A stretch of DNA of 64,000 nucleotides, taken from Phenylobacterium aquaticum (GTDB taxonomy: Bacteria > Pseudomonadota > Alphaproteobacteria > Caulobacterales > Caulobacteraceae). The stretch lies in the NCBI GenBank assembly GCA_947378305.1, contig CANCJJ010000008.1, forward strand, positions 1 through 64,000, given 5' to 3'. Positions 17,403 to 27,157 of this stretch are shown one piece after another. The first letter of the stretch is position 1. Each line of letters opens with the position of its first letter. Both the position numbers and the translations under genes were made by a program. The notes below the pieces were generated by a model. It did no database searches. It was not told the DNA's origin and saw nothing but the letters and a program-made list of their open reading frames with translations.

Positions 17403-20400
17403 TTAGAAACGCTTCTTCAGGCCCAGGGCGTAGACACGTCCAAGGGGGTTTCCACTACCGAAATCGTAGTTGTATTGCACGCCGATCGCGAAGGGAGGCT
17501 TCTCGTCGAGCAGGTTCATGACCGACAGGGTCGCCGTGGTGTCCCAAGGCAGTTCGACCTTGTAGGTCACGTCATGCTGCCAGTATTCCGGGATCTTGGT
17601 CGGGCCACTGACATAGGCGGCAATGGCCAGGGGTGTCGCTTCAATCTGGCGAACCGACGACACATAACGTGTCTGCCAGCGCAGGTTGTGGGACCCACTG
17701 GCCCAGTTCATGAAGAAGTTCGCCCGGATGCGGTTGTACCCGGTGAAGATCGACGCCCGATAGGTGCCAGCCCGGTGGATTTCGCCGGTGGCGGTGGGAA
17801 TACCCTCAATCGAATACGGGGTTTCATTATAGTCCAGCAGGTAGGTGCCGTCGAAACCCGTGGTGAGGTCCCCACCAATTACCTGACCCGCGGACAGGTT
17901 CAGCTGGAAGTCGACGCCAGACGTCTTCACCGGGCCGCCGTTGATGTACTGGGTATGGTAGGACAGGATATTGGCCTTGGCGCAGACGCCCTGATCATAT
18001 GCCATCCGGGCCTGGACTGCCGCATAGGCTGCGACGCCGCAGCGTGATGCGGCCCCCGTCGGGAACATCATATTGACCAGATCCGCCGTGGCCTCAGAGG
18101 TCAGGGCATCCTTGAAGTCGAAGTTCCAGTAATCGACGGTTGCCGTAACCGGACCGGTCTTGAAGACCAGGCCCAGGTCATAGGTGGTCGCCGTTTCAGC
18201 TGACAGGTTCGGGTTGCCGTATAGGTCATTGGCCTTGTAGGTGCCGCTCGCATTGGTCAGGCCGCGCGTATAGTTATTCGCCGTGAATATGGCGAGCGGG
18301 GCGCGGTAGGTGGTCCCGAAGGACCCGCGAAGGGCCAGCCAGTCATTGGCCTGCCAACGGACCGAAACCTTGGGGTTCGTGGTCGACCCCTGGCCCTGAT
18401 AGAACTCATAGCGACCGGCGAGGGTCACTTCGAGGTCTTCGGTTACGGGCAGCTTGGTCTCGACAAAGCCAGAACTGATGTTCCGCGAGAGGTCATAGGG
18501 CCGGAGATTGGCGTTGAACAGGAAGGGACCGTTCGAGGTTCCCGGGCAAGCCGGGGAACTGTCGCCGAAGGGGGCCGAGTCAACGCAGGGCGTTGCATAG
18601 GCGCTGTAGAGGGTGTCCGGCGTCTGTTGGGTGCGGTCATAACGGAACTGTCCGCCCGCAGCCCACCGAATCGTATCCTCGCCAAGCAGCTTGATGCCCG
18701 TATCGCCGCTGAGGACGACATCGGCCACCGCGAGCCGCGACTGGATTTCGTTATACTGCTTCTGGATCATCCAGTCGGCCACTGCGGCCCGGTTAGCGGC
18801 GGCTTCATTGAACCCGGCCACCGTTGAGCTGCCAACATAATAGGGATTGGCCGCAACATTTGAGGTGCTCTGAGCCATCCCGTTGGCAAAGGGGTTGAAG
18901 TAGAAGCAGCCCAGGGACGCATTACCTGCATTGGTCGTGTAATTGGATGTCTCTGCCGCCGTGCACTGGTCAGCATTTCCGCCGCGGCTGCCATAGCCGC
19001 GCAGGCCCAGCTGAAGCCGGTTCACCGACACGTCTTCCAGGTTATAATTGTAGTCCTGCTCCTGGTAGGTCACCGAGGCATCCCAGTGAATGCCCTTCAG
19101 CAGACCCATATTATCCCCAAAGGTGCCCTTCAGGCCGCCCGCGATCCGCCAGGTGTCGACGCGGTAGCTGTAATGGCTGTGACCATCCGAGGTCGCCGGA
19201 TCGCCGGCGAATCCGATGGGCCGCCATGCCGTGTTGGAGGTTGCAACACCATACTGACCCGCATTGGTGACGCCTGCCTTGGCGACCGCCAGGCCAGTGG
19301 CGCAGCTGGCGGCATCCACACCATAGGGCAGAACCGTTCCATTGCAGTTGGCATTGCTGATCTGGCTCAACAGGACCTGAAGGCCCGGATTGGTGCTGGG
19401 GATATAGAACCGGGATTGTTCACTGGTGCCAGAGGCCGGGAGTGGGGAGACGCCGCCACCCGCAGAGGCACCAGACGCCAGGATCGGGGCCGGGTACTGG
19501 TTCGGTCCCGTCACCGCCCAGTTCTGCTGGGGCGTATTGTGGCCCGCATACAGAACTTCGACATGGGCCGAGATGGTCTCGGTCAGATCGGCATTGAGCT
19601 GGCCATAGATCTGATAGTGATCCTCGTTTTCGACCAGGTTGTCGAAGGTGGTGTACTGGAAATTACACGAGGTCGACGACAGGATGTTGGAGCCCAGGGC
19701 ATAGGGGGCCCCGCCATTGGCCGCGCAGCCGATATCCGGCAGGCCACTGGCAAAACTGCCCGAGGTAAAGCCCGTATTGGCTGATCCAACGGGCGCGGAG
19801 GCTGCATATTGGTACTGGCCGGGATTGCCGGTTGCTGCCCAGCCGCCGAGCGGGTTTTCAAGATAGCCAGATGGCCCCGTGCGGAGCGCCCAGGGACGAT
19901 CCTTGACCGACAAGGATGACCTGTGACGATAGCCGCCGGTCAGCATGACATCAAAATTGTCAGCCTTGTGTCCCCAGGCAATTGAGGTGTCATAATCGCC
20001 GTCGGAGTTCTTGATGCCCTGATAATTGGCGCTGACTTCAAAACCGTTCAGGTCGGTGCGGGTAATGAAATTCACCACCCCGGCAATGGCGTCCGAGCCA
20101 TAGGTGGCGGCGGCACCGTCCTTCAGAACCTCGACCCGGCCAATGGCGGCGGCAGGCAGAAGGTTGATATCGACACTATTGATGACCTGAGAGGAGACCG
20201 GAACCCGGCGACCATTCAACAGAACCAGGGTTCGCGACCCGGTCACCGAAGAGTTCAGGCTGCGCAGATTGATGCTGGCCCCGCCACTGCCGGATCCGAA
20301 GCGATTGTTTTCGCCGATCACAGCCCCTGACGAGGGAATGGTCTTGATGAACTGAACCATGGAGGGAGAGCCGCGCTGGGCGAGCTCCTTGGCCCCGACC

Positions 20401-20585
20401 ACGTCCACGGGCAAGGCACCGGTTTCGGGCGTTCCGGCAATGAAGGAGCCCGTGACGACCACTTCTTCAACGGTTGTCGCTGCGGACTTCGAGGAGTCTT
20501 CCGCTGCCATGGCAGCTGACCCCGCCCCAAGAACAAGGGCTGCGGCCAATAGCGAGCCGCTACAGAAATAATTTATCTTGGACAT
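17403..20585 (-). CDS. Large TonB-dependent receptor
   Basis: 1060 aa; signal peptide, VEEVVVTGSFIAGTPE TonB box region, SLNSSVTGSRTLVLLNGRRVP plug motif, terminal strand RVYALGLKKRF. Confidence 0.92.
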   Translation of the reverse strand: MSKINYFCSGSLLAAALVLGAGSAAMAAEDSSKSAATTVEEVVVTGSFIAGTPETGALPVDVVGAKELAQRGSPSMVQFIKTIPSSGAVIGENNRFGSGSGGASINLRSLNSSVTGSRTLVLLNGRRVPVSSQVINSVDINLLPAAAIGRVEVLKDGAAATYGSDAIAGVVNFITRTDLNGFEVSANYQGIKNSDGDYDTSIAWGHKADNFDVMLTGGYRHRSSLSVKDRPWALRTGPSGYLENPLGGWAATGNPGQYQYAASAPVGSANTGFTSGSFASGLPDIGCAANGGAPYALGSNILSSTSCNFQYTTFDNLVENEDHYQIYGQLNADLTETISAHVEVLYAGHNTPQQNWAVTGPNQYPAPILASGASAGGGVSPLPASGTSEQSRFYIPSTNPGLQVLLSQISNANCNGTVLPYGVDAASCATGLAVAKAGVTNAGQYGVATSNTAWRPIGFAGDPATSDGHSHYSYRVDTWRIAGGLKGTFGDNMGLLKGIHWDASVTYQEQDYNYNLEDVSVNRLQLGLRGYGSRGGNADQCTAAETSNYTTNAGNASLGCFYFNPFANGMAQSTSNVAANPYYVGSSTVAGFNEAAANRAAVADWMIQKQYNEIQSRLAVADVVLSGDTGIKLLGEDTIRWAAGGQFRYDRTQQTPDTLYSAYATPCVDSAPFGDSSPACPGTSNGPFLFNANLRPYDLSRNISSGFVETKLPVTEDLEVTLAGRYEFYQGQGSTTNPKVSVRWQANDWLALRGSFGTTYRAPLAIFTANNYTRGLTNASGTYKANDLYGNPNLSAETATTYDLGLVFKTGPVTATVDYWNFDFKDALTSEATADLVNMMFPTGAASRCGVAAYAAVQARMAYDQGVCAKANILSYHTQYINGGPVKTSGVDFQLNLSAGQVIGGDLTTGFDGTYLLDYNETPYSIEGIPTATGEIHRAGTYRASIFTGYNRIRANFFMNWASGSHNLRWQTRYVSSVRQIEATPLAIAAYVSGPTKIPEYWQHDVTYKVELPWDTTATLSVMNLLDEKPPFAIGVQYNYDFGSGNPLGRVYALGLKKRF

Positions 20586-20776
20586 ACCGGTTCCTCCCTG
20601 AGGATATGTAAGTCGATCTAACGCCGACTGTTCGAGACTCGATCATTGATCGGAGTTTGAAATCAATCCAGCAGTTTTTTCGAGCCGGTAATGAGGCGGA
20701 CAGGTCCCGCGCCTGAACCTAGCGGCTCTGGGACCACGGAAGCCGGCGGGATTTGGTCATTTAGGTCGGATGAAAA

Positions 20777-20851
20777 TGGTGGACGTGACAGGGATTGAAC
20801 CTGTGACCCCCTCGATGTCAACGAGGTGCTCTCCCGCTGAGCTACACGTCC
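20777..20851 (-). tRNA. tRNA-Val (anticodon GAC)
   Basis: Reverse strand GGACGTGTAGCTCAGCGGGAGAGCACCTCGTTGACATCGAGGGGGTCACAGGTTCAATCCCTGTCACGTCCACCA; cloverleaf with GAC anticodon, encoded CCA. Confidence 0.97.
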
Positions 20852-20919
20852 GACCGGCCTTCCCTAAGGAAGCGAGAGGCGGGGGTATACCGGTGCGAAC
20901 CGCTGGGCGCAAGCGGGGT

Positions 20920-21276
20920 TTAAGGGGTCAGGAGGCGTTCAATTTCAGCCACCAGGTCCCGGAGGTGGATGGGCTTGGCCAAAACCTTCGCGTCTGGCAG
21001 GTCGGCATCCTTCGCAGCCAGGGCCACCGCAGCGAAACCCGTGATGAACATGATCCGCAATTGCGGATGTCGGAGCGACGCGGCCCGGGCCAATTCGATA
21101 CCGTCCATGCCGGGCATGACAATGTCGGTGAGCAGCAGGTCCCAGGCCTGATCTAGCTGAAGCATGGCCGACTCGCCGTCAGCGCAGGCGGCGACCTCAT
21201 AACCGGCGCGCTGCAAGGAACGGCTGAGAAAGCCCCGGAGGGACTCATCATCCTCTGCCAACAAAATTCGGTACAT
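20920..21276 (-). CDS. cpdR: Single-domain response regulator, CpdR-like
   Basis: ILLAEDDESLRGFLSRSLQRAGYEV, LLTDIVMPGMDGIELAR, LAKPIHLRDLVAEIERLL; receiver only; beside an N-formylglutamate amidohydrolase gene, as I recall for alphaproteobacterial cpdR. Confidence 0.85.
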   Translation of the reverse strand: MYRILLAEDDESLRGFLSRSLQRAGYEVAACADGESAMLQLDQAWDLLLTDIVMPGMDGIELARAASLRHPQLRIMFITGFAAVALAAKDADLPDAKVLAKPIHLRDLVAEIERLLTP

Positions 21277-21389
21277 TTCGATCCTGAGAGGCCCCGTTCA
21301 ATTCCCTCCTCTAGAGGGTGTGACGAAAAACTGTGAAGCGATTTTGCAAGGTTCAGGCTTTTAAAGCTCAGGTTTGACCCCAGACCGAT

Positions 21390-22316
21390 TTGCAGGCTGA
21401 TATGATGCCCATGCTGCAAGACCTTGAGATCACAAGCGCCTCACCGCCCGCCTTTGAGGTCATGCGAGGCCAAGGTGAAGGTGTGGGAAGGTCCAATCCC
21501 GTGATCTTCGCGTCCCCCCATTCCGGCCGCTTCTACCCCGCAGATATGCGAGCCGCCGTGGACGGGCTCGATCTTCGCAGGTCCGAAGATGCCCTGGTGG
21601 ACCAGTTGATCTCTGCTGCCCCCGGACTGTCGATTCCCCTGATCCAGGCCCACGTGGGACGAGCCTATCTCGACGTGAACCGGGATTGTCGGGACCTGGA
21701 CCCGGACATGTTCGAGGTGCCCCTGTCTGATCTGTTGGTGCAGGCCTCGCCGCATGTGGCCGCCGGATTCGGGATCATCGCGCGGCATGTGGGTCAGGGC
21801 CAGGCCCTCTATGCGCGAAAACTGACCTTGGCCGAAGCCCAGGCCCGCATTGATTATGTCTACCGGCCGTATCACGCAGCCCTGCAAACCTTGATTGACG
21901 AGGCCCTTGCGCATCACAGGTGTGCAATTCTGATTGACTGGCACTCCATGCCGGCTCGGGCTGTGGCCGGGCCGAGTGCCAGTCGAGCCTGTGATTTTGT
22001 TCTGGGAGACCGTTTCGGCATGGCCTGTGATATTCGCCTGACCCGATTTGTGGAGTCTGAACTTGAGGCCATGGGCTATCGCGTCCAGAGGAACTTGCCC
22101 TATGCCGGAGGCCATACAACGGCCCGCTACGGCAAGCCTGGGCAGGGAATCAACGCCCTGCAAGTCGAGATCAATCGGGCACTCTACCTTGATGAAGACC
22201 GCATTACGCCAAATTCGGGGTTTGACGACCTGAAGGCAGATCTTGAAACCTTAACGAAACGGCTGGCGTCCAACGCGTGGTTGGACCTAAAGAGAGCCCC
22301 GGTCCAATCAGGCTGA
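21390..22316 (+). CDS. N-formylglutamate amidohydrolase
   Basis: PVIFASPHSGRFYP, DVNRDCRDLDP, LIDWHSMP, GQGINALQVEINRALYLDE typical of the family. Exact start uncertain. Confidence 0.9.
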   Translation: MQADMMPMLQDLEITSASPPAFEVMRGQGEGVGRSNPVIFASPHSGRFYPADMRAAVDGLDLRRSEDALVDQLISAAPGLSIPLIQAHVGRAYLDVNRDCRDLDPDMFEVPLSDLLVQASPHVAAGFGIIARHVGQGQALYARKLTLAEAQARIDYVYRPYHAALQTLIDEALAHHRCAILIDWHSMPARAVAGPSASRACDFVLGDRFGMACDIRLTRFVESELEAMGYRVQRNLPYAGGHTTARYGKPGQGINALQVEINRALYLDEDRITPNSGFDDLKADLETLTKRLASNAWLDLKRAPVQSG

Positions 22317-22320
22317 GGCC

Positions 22321-22347
22321 AAAAAAAAGCCGCGCCCGAGGACGCGG
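22321..22347 (-). terminator. Rho-independent terminator of the putative sRNA
   Basis: Reverse strand GCCGCG-TCCTCGGG-CGCGGC-TTTTTTTT. Confidence 0.8.
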
Positions 22348-22405
22348 CAGTTGAATTAGGGAGGAAACGCCCAAGAAGGGCAGAGGCATCAGCGACGCCT
22401 CACAA
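22321..22405 (-). ncRNA. Putative trans-acting small RNA (three stem-loops, unpaired UUUCCUCCC motif, intrinsic terminator)
   Basis: Reverse strand: TTGCAT-17 nt-TAAATG promoter (22439-22411), GAGGC/GCCTC and GCCC/GGGC hairpins, GTTTCCTCCCTAATTC linker, GCCGCG..CGCGGC stem with 8 T. TSS approximate. Confidence 0.65.
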
Positions 22406-22645
22406 TTAATCATTTAGAGTGCGACGCACCAAAATGCAAGTTTAATTTGCAACACCCACGGGTGAATTTTCGCTTTTTTTGGTTTTTTTGATATTTTTCA
22501 ATATTCTAAGTGCAATTCCATCTTCAAGCCCCTATATTGCAGTGCACAATGATCTGCAAATGACCCCCATGGCTCCGCCGAAAGACTCTGGTCGAAACCG
22601 TCCCCGTCAACTACAAGCGCGCGCCTCCTCAGAGATAAGATAAAA

Positions 22646-24478
22646 ATGTCCCTTCGTAATATCGCCATCATCGCCCACGTCGACCATGGCAAGACCACGC
22701 TCGTCGACCAGCTCCTTGCCCAGTCCGGCGTCTTCCGAGCCAATGAGGCGACGGTTGAGCGGGCCATGGACTCCAATGACCAGGAGCGCGAGCGCGGGAT
22801 TACCATCCTGGCGAAGTGCACCAGCGTGCTGTGGAATGGCGAAGCGGGCGAAACCCGCGTCAATATCATCGACACCCCCGGCCACGCCGACTTCGGTGGT
22901 GAGGTCGAGCGGATCCTGGGCATGGTGGACGGCTGCGTCCTGCTGGTCGACGCCGAAGAAGGCGTCATGCCCCAGACCAAGTTTGTTCTCGGCAAGGCCC
23001 TGAAAATGGGTCTGCGCCCCATACTCTGCCTGAACAAGGTCGACCGGCCCCACGCCGATCCCGATCGGGTCCTGAACGAAGCCTTCGACCTCTTCGCGGC
23101 CATGGGGGCCACGGATGAGCAACTCGACTTCCCCCACATCTATGCCTCTGGCAAGAACGGTTGGGCGACGCTCGACATGGCCAAGCCGAACGACAACCTG
23201 GCCCCGCTGTTTGACCTGATCGTGCGCCACGTGCCCGAGCCCAAGGCCATTGCGCGCCGGGATGAACCCTTCCAGATCCTGTCGGTCCTGATCGAAAACG
23301 ACCCCTTCCTGGGTCGCCTCCTGACGGGGCGTATCGAAGCCGGCAAGGCTGTCCCCGGTATGGCCATCAAGGCCCTCTCCTACGACGGCAAGGAAGTCGA
23401 ACGCGGCCGGATCACCAAGGTCCTGGCCTTCCGGGGCCTGAAGCGCCAGCCGATTGAAGATGCCGAAGCCGGTGACATTGTCGCCATTGCAGGGCTTTCC
23501 AAGGCCACTGTGGCCGACACACTCTGTGCCCTCGAAGTCACTGAGGCCCTGCCCGCCCAGCCTATTGATCCCCCGACCATCTCTATGACCGTCTCCGTCA
23601 ATGACAGCCCCCTGGCTGGCCGCGAAGGCGACAAGGTTCAAAGCCGGGTCATTCGCGACCGCCTCCTGAAGGAAGCCCAGTCCAATGTGGCGATCCGGGT
23701 GTCCGAAACGCCAGACAAGGATGCCTATGAAGTCGCAGGCCGGGGCGAACTCCAGCTTGGCGTGCTGATCGAGGGCATGCGTCGCGAAGGCTTCGAACTG
23801 TCCATCAGCCGTCCCCGGGTGGTGTTTCAAAAGGATGAGGTCACCGGCGAGCGCCTGGAGCCCATCGAAGACGTCATGATCGACGTCGATGATGAGTTCA
23901 CCGGCATTGTCATCGAAAAACTCTCGGCGCGTAAGGCCGAACTGAAGGACATGGGGCCGTCCGGCGCGGGCAAGACCCGTATCAGCCTGATGTCGCCCTC
24001 ACGGTCACTGATCGGCTATCAGGGTGAATTCCTGACCGATACCCGCGGCTCCGGGGTTCTGAACCGGGTGTTCTCCCATTACGAACCCTACAAGGGTGCG
24101 ATTGATGCGGGCCGCAAGGGCGTCCTGATCTCCAATTCGGACGGCGAAACCGCGGCCTATGCCCTGTGGAACCTGGAAGAGCGCGGGACCATGTTCGTCG
24201 GCGGCGGCGAGAAGACCTATCAGGGCATGATCATTGGCGAAAACTCCCGGCTTGATGACCTCGATGTCAATCCGATGAAGGCCAAGCAGCTGACCAATGT
24301 CCGCGCCTCCGGCAAGGACGAAGCCGTTCGACTGACGCCTCCCCGCCGCATGACCCTGGAACAGGCCATTGCCTATATCGAGGAAGACGAACTGGTCGAG
24401 GTCACGCCCAAGTCCATTCGTCTGCGCAAGCAGGTCCTGAACCCCAGCATGCGCAAGCGTCGCGTCAAGGAAGAGTAG
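22646..24478 (+). CDS. typA: Translational GTPase TypA/BipA
   Basis: [21 protein letters not shown]1, RGITI switch [18 protein letters not shown]3, NKVD G4; TypA C-terminal domains. Confidence 0.97.
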   Translation: MSLRNIAIIAHVDHGKTTLVDQLLAQSGVFRANEATVERAMDSNDQERERGITILAKCTSVLWNGEAGETRVNIIDTPGHADFGGEVERILGMVDGCVLLVDAEEGVMPQTKFVLGKALKMGLRPILCLNKVDRPHADPDRVLNEAFDLFAAMGATDEQLDFPHIYASGKNGWATLDMAKPNDNLAPLFDLIVRHVPEPKAIARRDEPFQILSVLIENDPFLGRLLTGRIEAGKAVPGMAIKALSYDGKEVERGRITKVLAFRGLKRQPIEDAEAGDIVAIAGLSKATVADTLCALEVTEALPAQPIDPPTISMTVSVNDSPLAGREGDKVQSRVIRDRLLKEAQSNVAIRVSETPDKDAYEVAGRGELQLGVLIEGMRREGFELSISRPRVVFQKDEVTGERLEPIEDVMIDVDDEFTGIVIEKLSARKAELKDMGPSGAGKTRISLMSPSRSLIGYQGEFLTDTRGSGVLNRVFSHYEPYKGAIDAGRKGVLISNSDGETAAYALWNLEERGTMFVGGGEKTYQGMIIGENSRLDDLDVNPMKAKQLTNVRASGKDEAVRLTPPRRMTLEQAIAYIEEDELVEVTPKSIRLRKQVLNPSMRKRRVKEE

Positions 24479-24935
24479 GCTTTCCCAGCTCCAGCTCCAT
24501 CCAGGTGTCCCCCCGGGAATAGCCACTGGCCTGTGGGGGCAGGAAGACAAAGCCTGACGCGACATAAAGCCCCAGAGCGGGGGCGAGTGCGGAATTGGTT
24601 TCCAGATAGAGCCGCCGCGCCCCCAAACTGCGCGCTCTGGCAATGCAGGCCTGCATCAGGGTGTGACCAAGGCCCTGGCCGCGGGCCGTCTCGACCACGG
24701 TCATCTTGGCCAGCTCAAAGCCGCCATCGCCCATGTCCAGCAGGGCGGCACAGGCCTGGACCTCGTCGGCCGTCTCCGCCAGGAGGATATGCCCGCCCTT
24801 TTCCAGAATATGGGTTACCGGATCGCTCAGAACCTCATGGTCCTTGGCCTCGAGGGCGAACCATTTGGAGATCCAGGCTTCATTGAGCTCTTTCCAGGCT
24901 TTCGCGTGGCGGGGTTCAAAATCGACGATTTGCAT
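24465..24935 (-). CDS. GNAT-family N-acetyltransferase
   Basis: ELAKMTVVETARGQGLGHTLMQACIARARSLGARRLYLETNSAL acetyl-CoA binding motif; overlaps the typA 3' end convergently by 14 nt. Confidence 0.88.
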   Translation of the reverse strand: MQIVDFEPRHAKAWKELNEAWISKWFALEAKDHEVLSDPVTHILEKGGHILLAETADEVQACAALLDMGDGGFELAKMTVVETARGQGLGHTLMQACIARARSLGARRLYLETNSALAPALGLYVASGFVFLPPQASGYSRGDTWMELELGKPTLP

Positions 24936-24986
24936 GGGACGATCCTGCCGCCAAAGCTAAGCTGGGCCAAGTCAAAGCGGGGGGCC

Positions 24987-26192
24987 ATGGTACATTCTGT
25001 CTTCAAGGACATGCCAACGACAATTTTTGAGGAAATGTCGGGCCTTTCGCGGGCACATAATGCCATCAATCTGGGCCAGGGGTTTCCGGACGATCCAGGA
25101 CCAGAGGCGATTCGGGCCAAGGCGGCGCACGCGATCCTGCACGGATATAACCAGTATCCACCCTCGGCGGGCCTGCCCGAACTGCGGGCGGCCGTGGCGG
25201 GCCACTATCGCCGCAGCCAGGGCTTGAATTTCGACCCGGCGACGGACATTACCATTACCTCTGGTGCCACTGAGGCCCTGGCGGCGGCCTTTCTGGCCCT
25301 GATTGAGCCGGGCGACGAAGTCCTGGTCTTCCAGCCCTTCTATGATGCCTACCCGCCCTTGATCCGCCGGGCGGGTGGCGTCCCGCGTTTTGTCCGCCTG
25401 GAGCCGCCAGAATGGCGCTTTACCAAGGCCCAGCTCGACCAGGCCATTACAGACCGGACCCGGCTTGTCATACTGAACACGCCTCTCAACCCCACAGGCA
25501 CCGTCATTCCCCGTCAGGACCTGAGCCTGCTTGCCGACCTATGCCGGGAAAGGAATCTGACGGTCATTTGCGATGAGGTCTGGGAGCAAGTCATCTTCGA
25601 CGGACGACAACACGTCTCCCTCATTGGCCTGCCGGGCATGGCGGAACGCACCGTCAAGATCGGCTCTGCAGGCAAGATGTTTGGTCTGACCGGCTGGAAG
25701 GTGGGCTATATGTGCGCTGCCCCCGGGTTGAGCCGGGTCCTGGCCCGGGCCCACCAGTTTCTGACCTTTACCACGCCCCCGAACCTGCAGACGGCCGTGG
25801 CCTTTGGACTAGACACGCCGGGAAGCTGGTTTTCGGACATGCCCGCGATCCTTGAGGCCAGCCGGGATCGCCTGACCTCCGGTCTCCGTCAGGCCGGGTT
25901 TGCGGTCCTGCCCGCCCAGGGAACCTATTTCCTGACTATCGACCTGGCGGCCTCTGGCATTCACGAGGCCGACCGCCCCTTTGCCTTGCGGGCAGTGACC
26001 CAAGCCGGTGTCGCTGGCATACCGGTGTCCGCCTTCTACGAGGTCGATCCCGTAACCCACATACTCAGACTATGTTTCGCCAAGTCTGATGCCACTCTGG
26101 ACGAGGGGATTGTCCGCCTCGCCCGGGCCCGTGACCTGTCCTTGAAGGCGGTGCCTCAGCTGGTGGAGCCGCCATCGACCACGATGGTCTGA
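24987..26192 (+). CDS. Class I/II PLP-dependent aminotransferase (methionine/kynurenine aminotransferase-like)
   Basis: INLGQGFPDDPGPEAIRAKAA, NTPLNPTGTVI, CDEVWEQVIFDG, GSAGKMFGLTGWKVGYM PLP-lysine motif. Confidence 0.9.
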   Translation: MVHSVFKDMPTTIFEEMSGLSRAHNAINLGQGFPDDPGPEAIRAKAAHAILHGYNQYPPSAGLPELRAAVAGHYRRSQGLNFDPATDITITSGATEALAAAFLALIEPGDEVLVFQPFYDAYPPLIRRAGGVPRFVRLEPPEWRFTKAQLDQAITDRTRLVILNTPLNPTGTVIPRQDLSLLADLCRERNLTVICDEVWEQVIFDGRQHVSLIGLPGMAERTVKIGSAGKMFGLTGWKVGYMCAAPGLSRVLARAHQFLTFTTPPNLQTAVAFGLDTPGSWFSDMPAILEASRDRLTSGLRQAGFAVLPAQGTYFLTIDLAASGIHEADRPFALRAVTQAGVAGIPVSAFYEVDPVTHILRLCFAKSDATLDEGIVRLARARDLSLKAVPQLVEPPSTTMV

Positions 26193-26920
26193 CCCGTCAT
26201 CCAGCTGCCCGCCTTGGAGCCCAGGAATACGGCGGCTCCGGCAATATCATCCGGCTCCCCCAGACGACGCAGGGGCGTGCCCGAAGACGCGCGCGCCTCG
26301 CCGGCTGGTGTATCCCAAAGGGCCTTGGCGAAATCGGTCTTCACCAGGCCAGGGGCAATGCAGTTCACACGAATATTGTCCGGGCTGAGTTCCTGGGCCA
26401 GGTTGCGGGCCAGCTGCATGTCCGCCGCCTTGGAAATGGCATAGGCCCCGATCACAGGCGTGCCGCGCAGGCCGCCGATGGACGAGATGATGATGATGGC
26501 GCCGTCCTTGCGCTCGCGCATTTCAGGGGCCGTCATGTTGATCAGCCAGTTATTGGCGATGATGTTGTTTTCCAGAATCTTGCGGAAGGCCTCGTCGCTG
26601 ATTCCGCTCATGGGGCCGTAATAGGGGTTCGATGCCGCATTGCAGACCAGAATATCGACCTTGCCAAAGGCCTTGCGGGTCTCGTCCACCAGATGCTGCA
26701 GGTCATCCTTGGAAGAAATATTGGCAGGAACGGCAATGGCGGCACCGGGATAGCGGGCATTGATGGCCGCAGCCACTTCGTCACAAGGTCCGGCCTTGCG
26801 GGACGAAATCGTGACCTTGGCCCCGTGTTCGGCCATGCGCTCGGCAATCGCCTTGCCAATCCCGCGCGAGGATCCAGTGATGATCGCCACCTTGCCTGTC
26901 AGATCAAACAATTCGCCCAT
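26156..26920 (-). CDS. SDR-family NAD(P)-dependent oxidoreductase
   Basis: GKVAIITGSSRGIGKAIAERMA, NAASNPY, YAISKAADMQLARNLAQEL catalytic region, VDGGSTS end. Confidence 0.92.
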   Translation of the reverse strand: MGELFDLTGKVAIITGSSRGIGKAIAERMAEHGAKVTISSRKAGPCDEVAAAINARYPGAAIAVPANISSKDDLQHLVDETRKAFGKVDILVCNAASNPYYGPMSGISDEAFRKILENNIIANNWLINMTAPEMRERKDGAIIIISSIGGLRGTPVIGAYAISKAADMQLARNLAQELSPDNIRVNCIAPGLVKTDFAKALWDTPAGEARASSGTPLRRLGEPDDIAGAAVFLGSKAGSWMTGQTIVVDGGSTS

Positions 26921-27157
26921 AATTTTTCCTCGCCCTAATCCTGGTGCCTGATTTGCCACCATTTGCGATGCGGGGGGCCGGAAGGTCAAGCCGAAGGCCC
27001 GATCCGCGCTACCGATTTCCTGATCTGGCACCTTGATCGCCGGACGACCCTCGACCTAAATCCCATGACCTTGTAAGACCCGGGACGGTTCAACCCCTTG
27101 CGGGCGGGCATCTGACACATCAGGTTGCCTGGGAAGACCCTTTGGAGTGATGAGATC

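Noticed and set aside
20586-20776. Structured leader before the large TonB receptor as a cobalamin riboswitch
   Set aside because: A GGTCCC/GGGACC hairpin is present, but I could not find a convincing B12-box or the conserved core.
22449-22490. CACCCACGGGTG followed by T-rich sequence as a plus-strand terminator after the amidohydrolase gene
   Set aside because: Stem of only 4-5 bp with a tiny loop and interrupted T-tract; not strong enough to call.
22607-23830. 407-aa minus-strand ORF
   Set aside because: Antisense to typA; no family signature; composition typical of a complementary-frame artefact.
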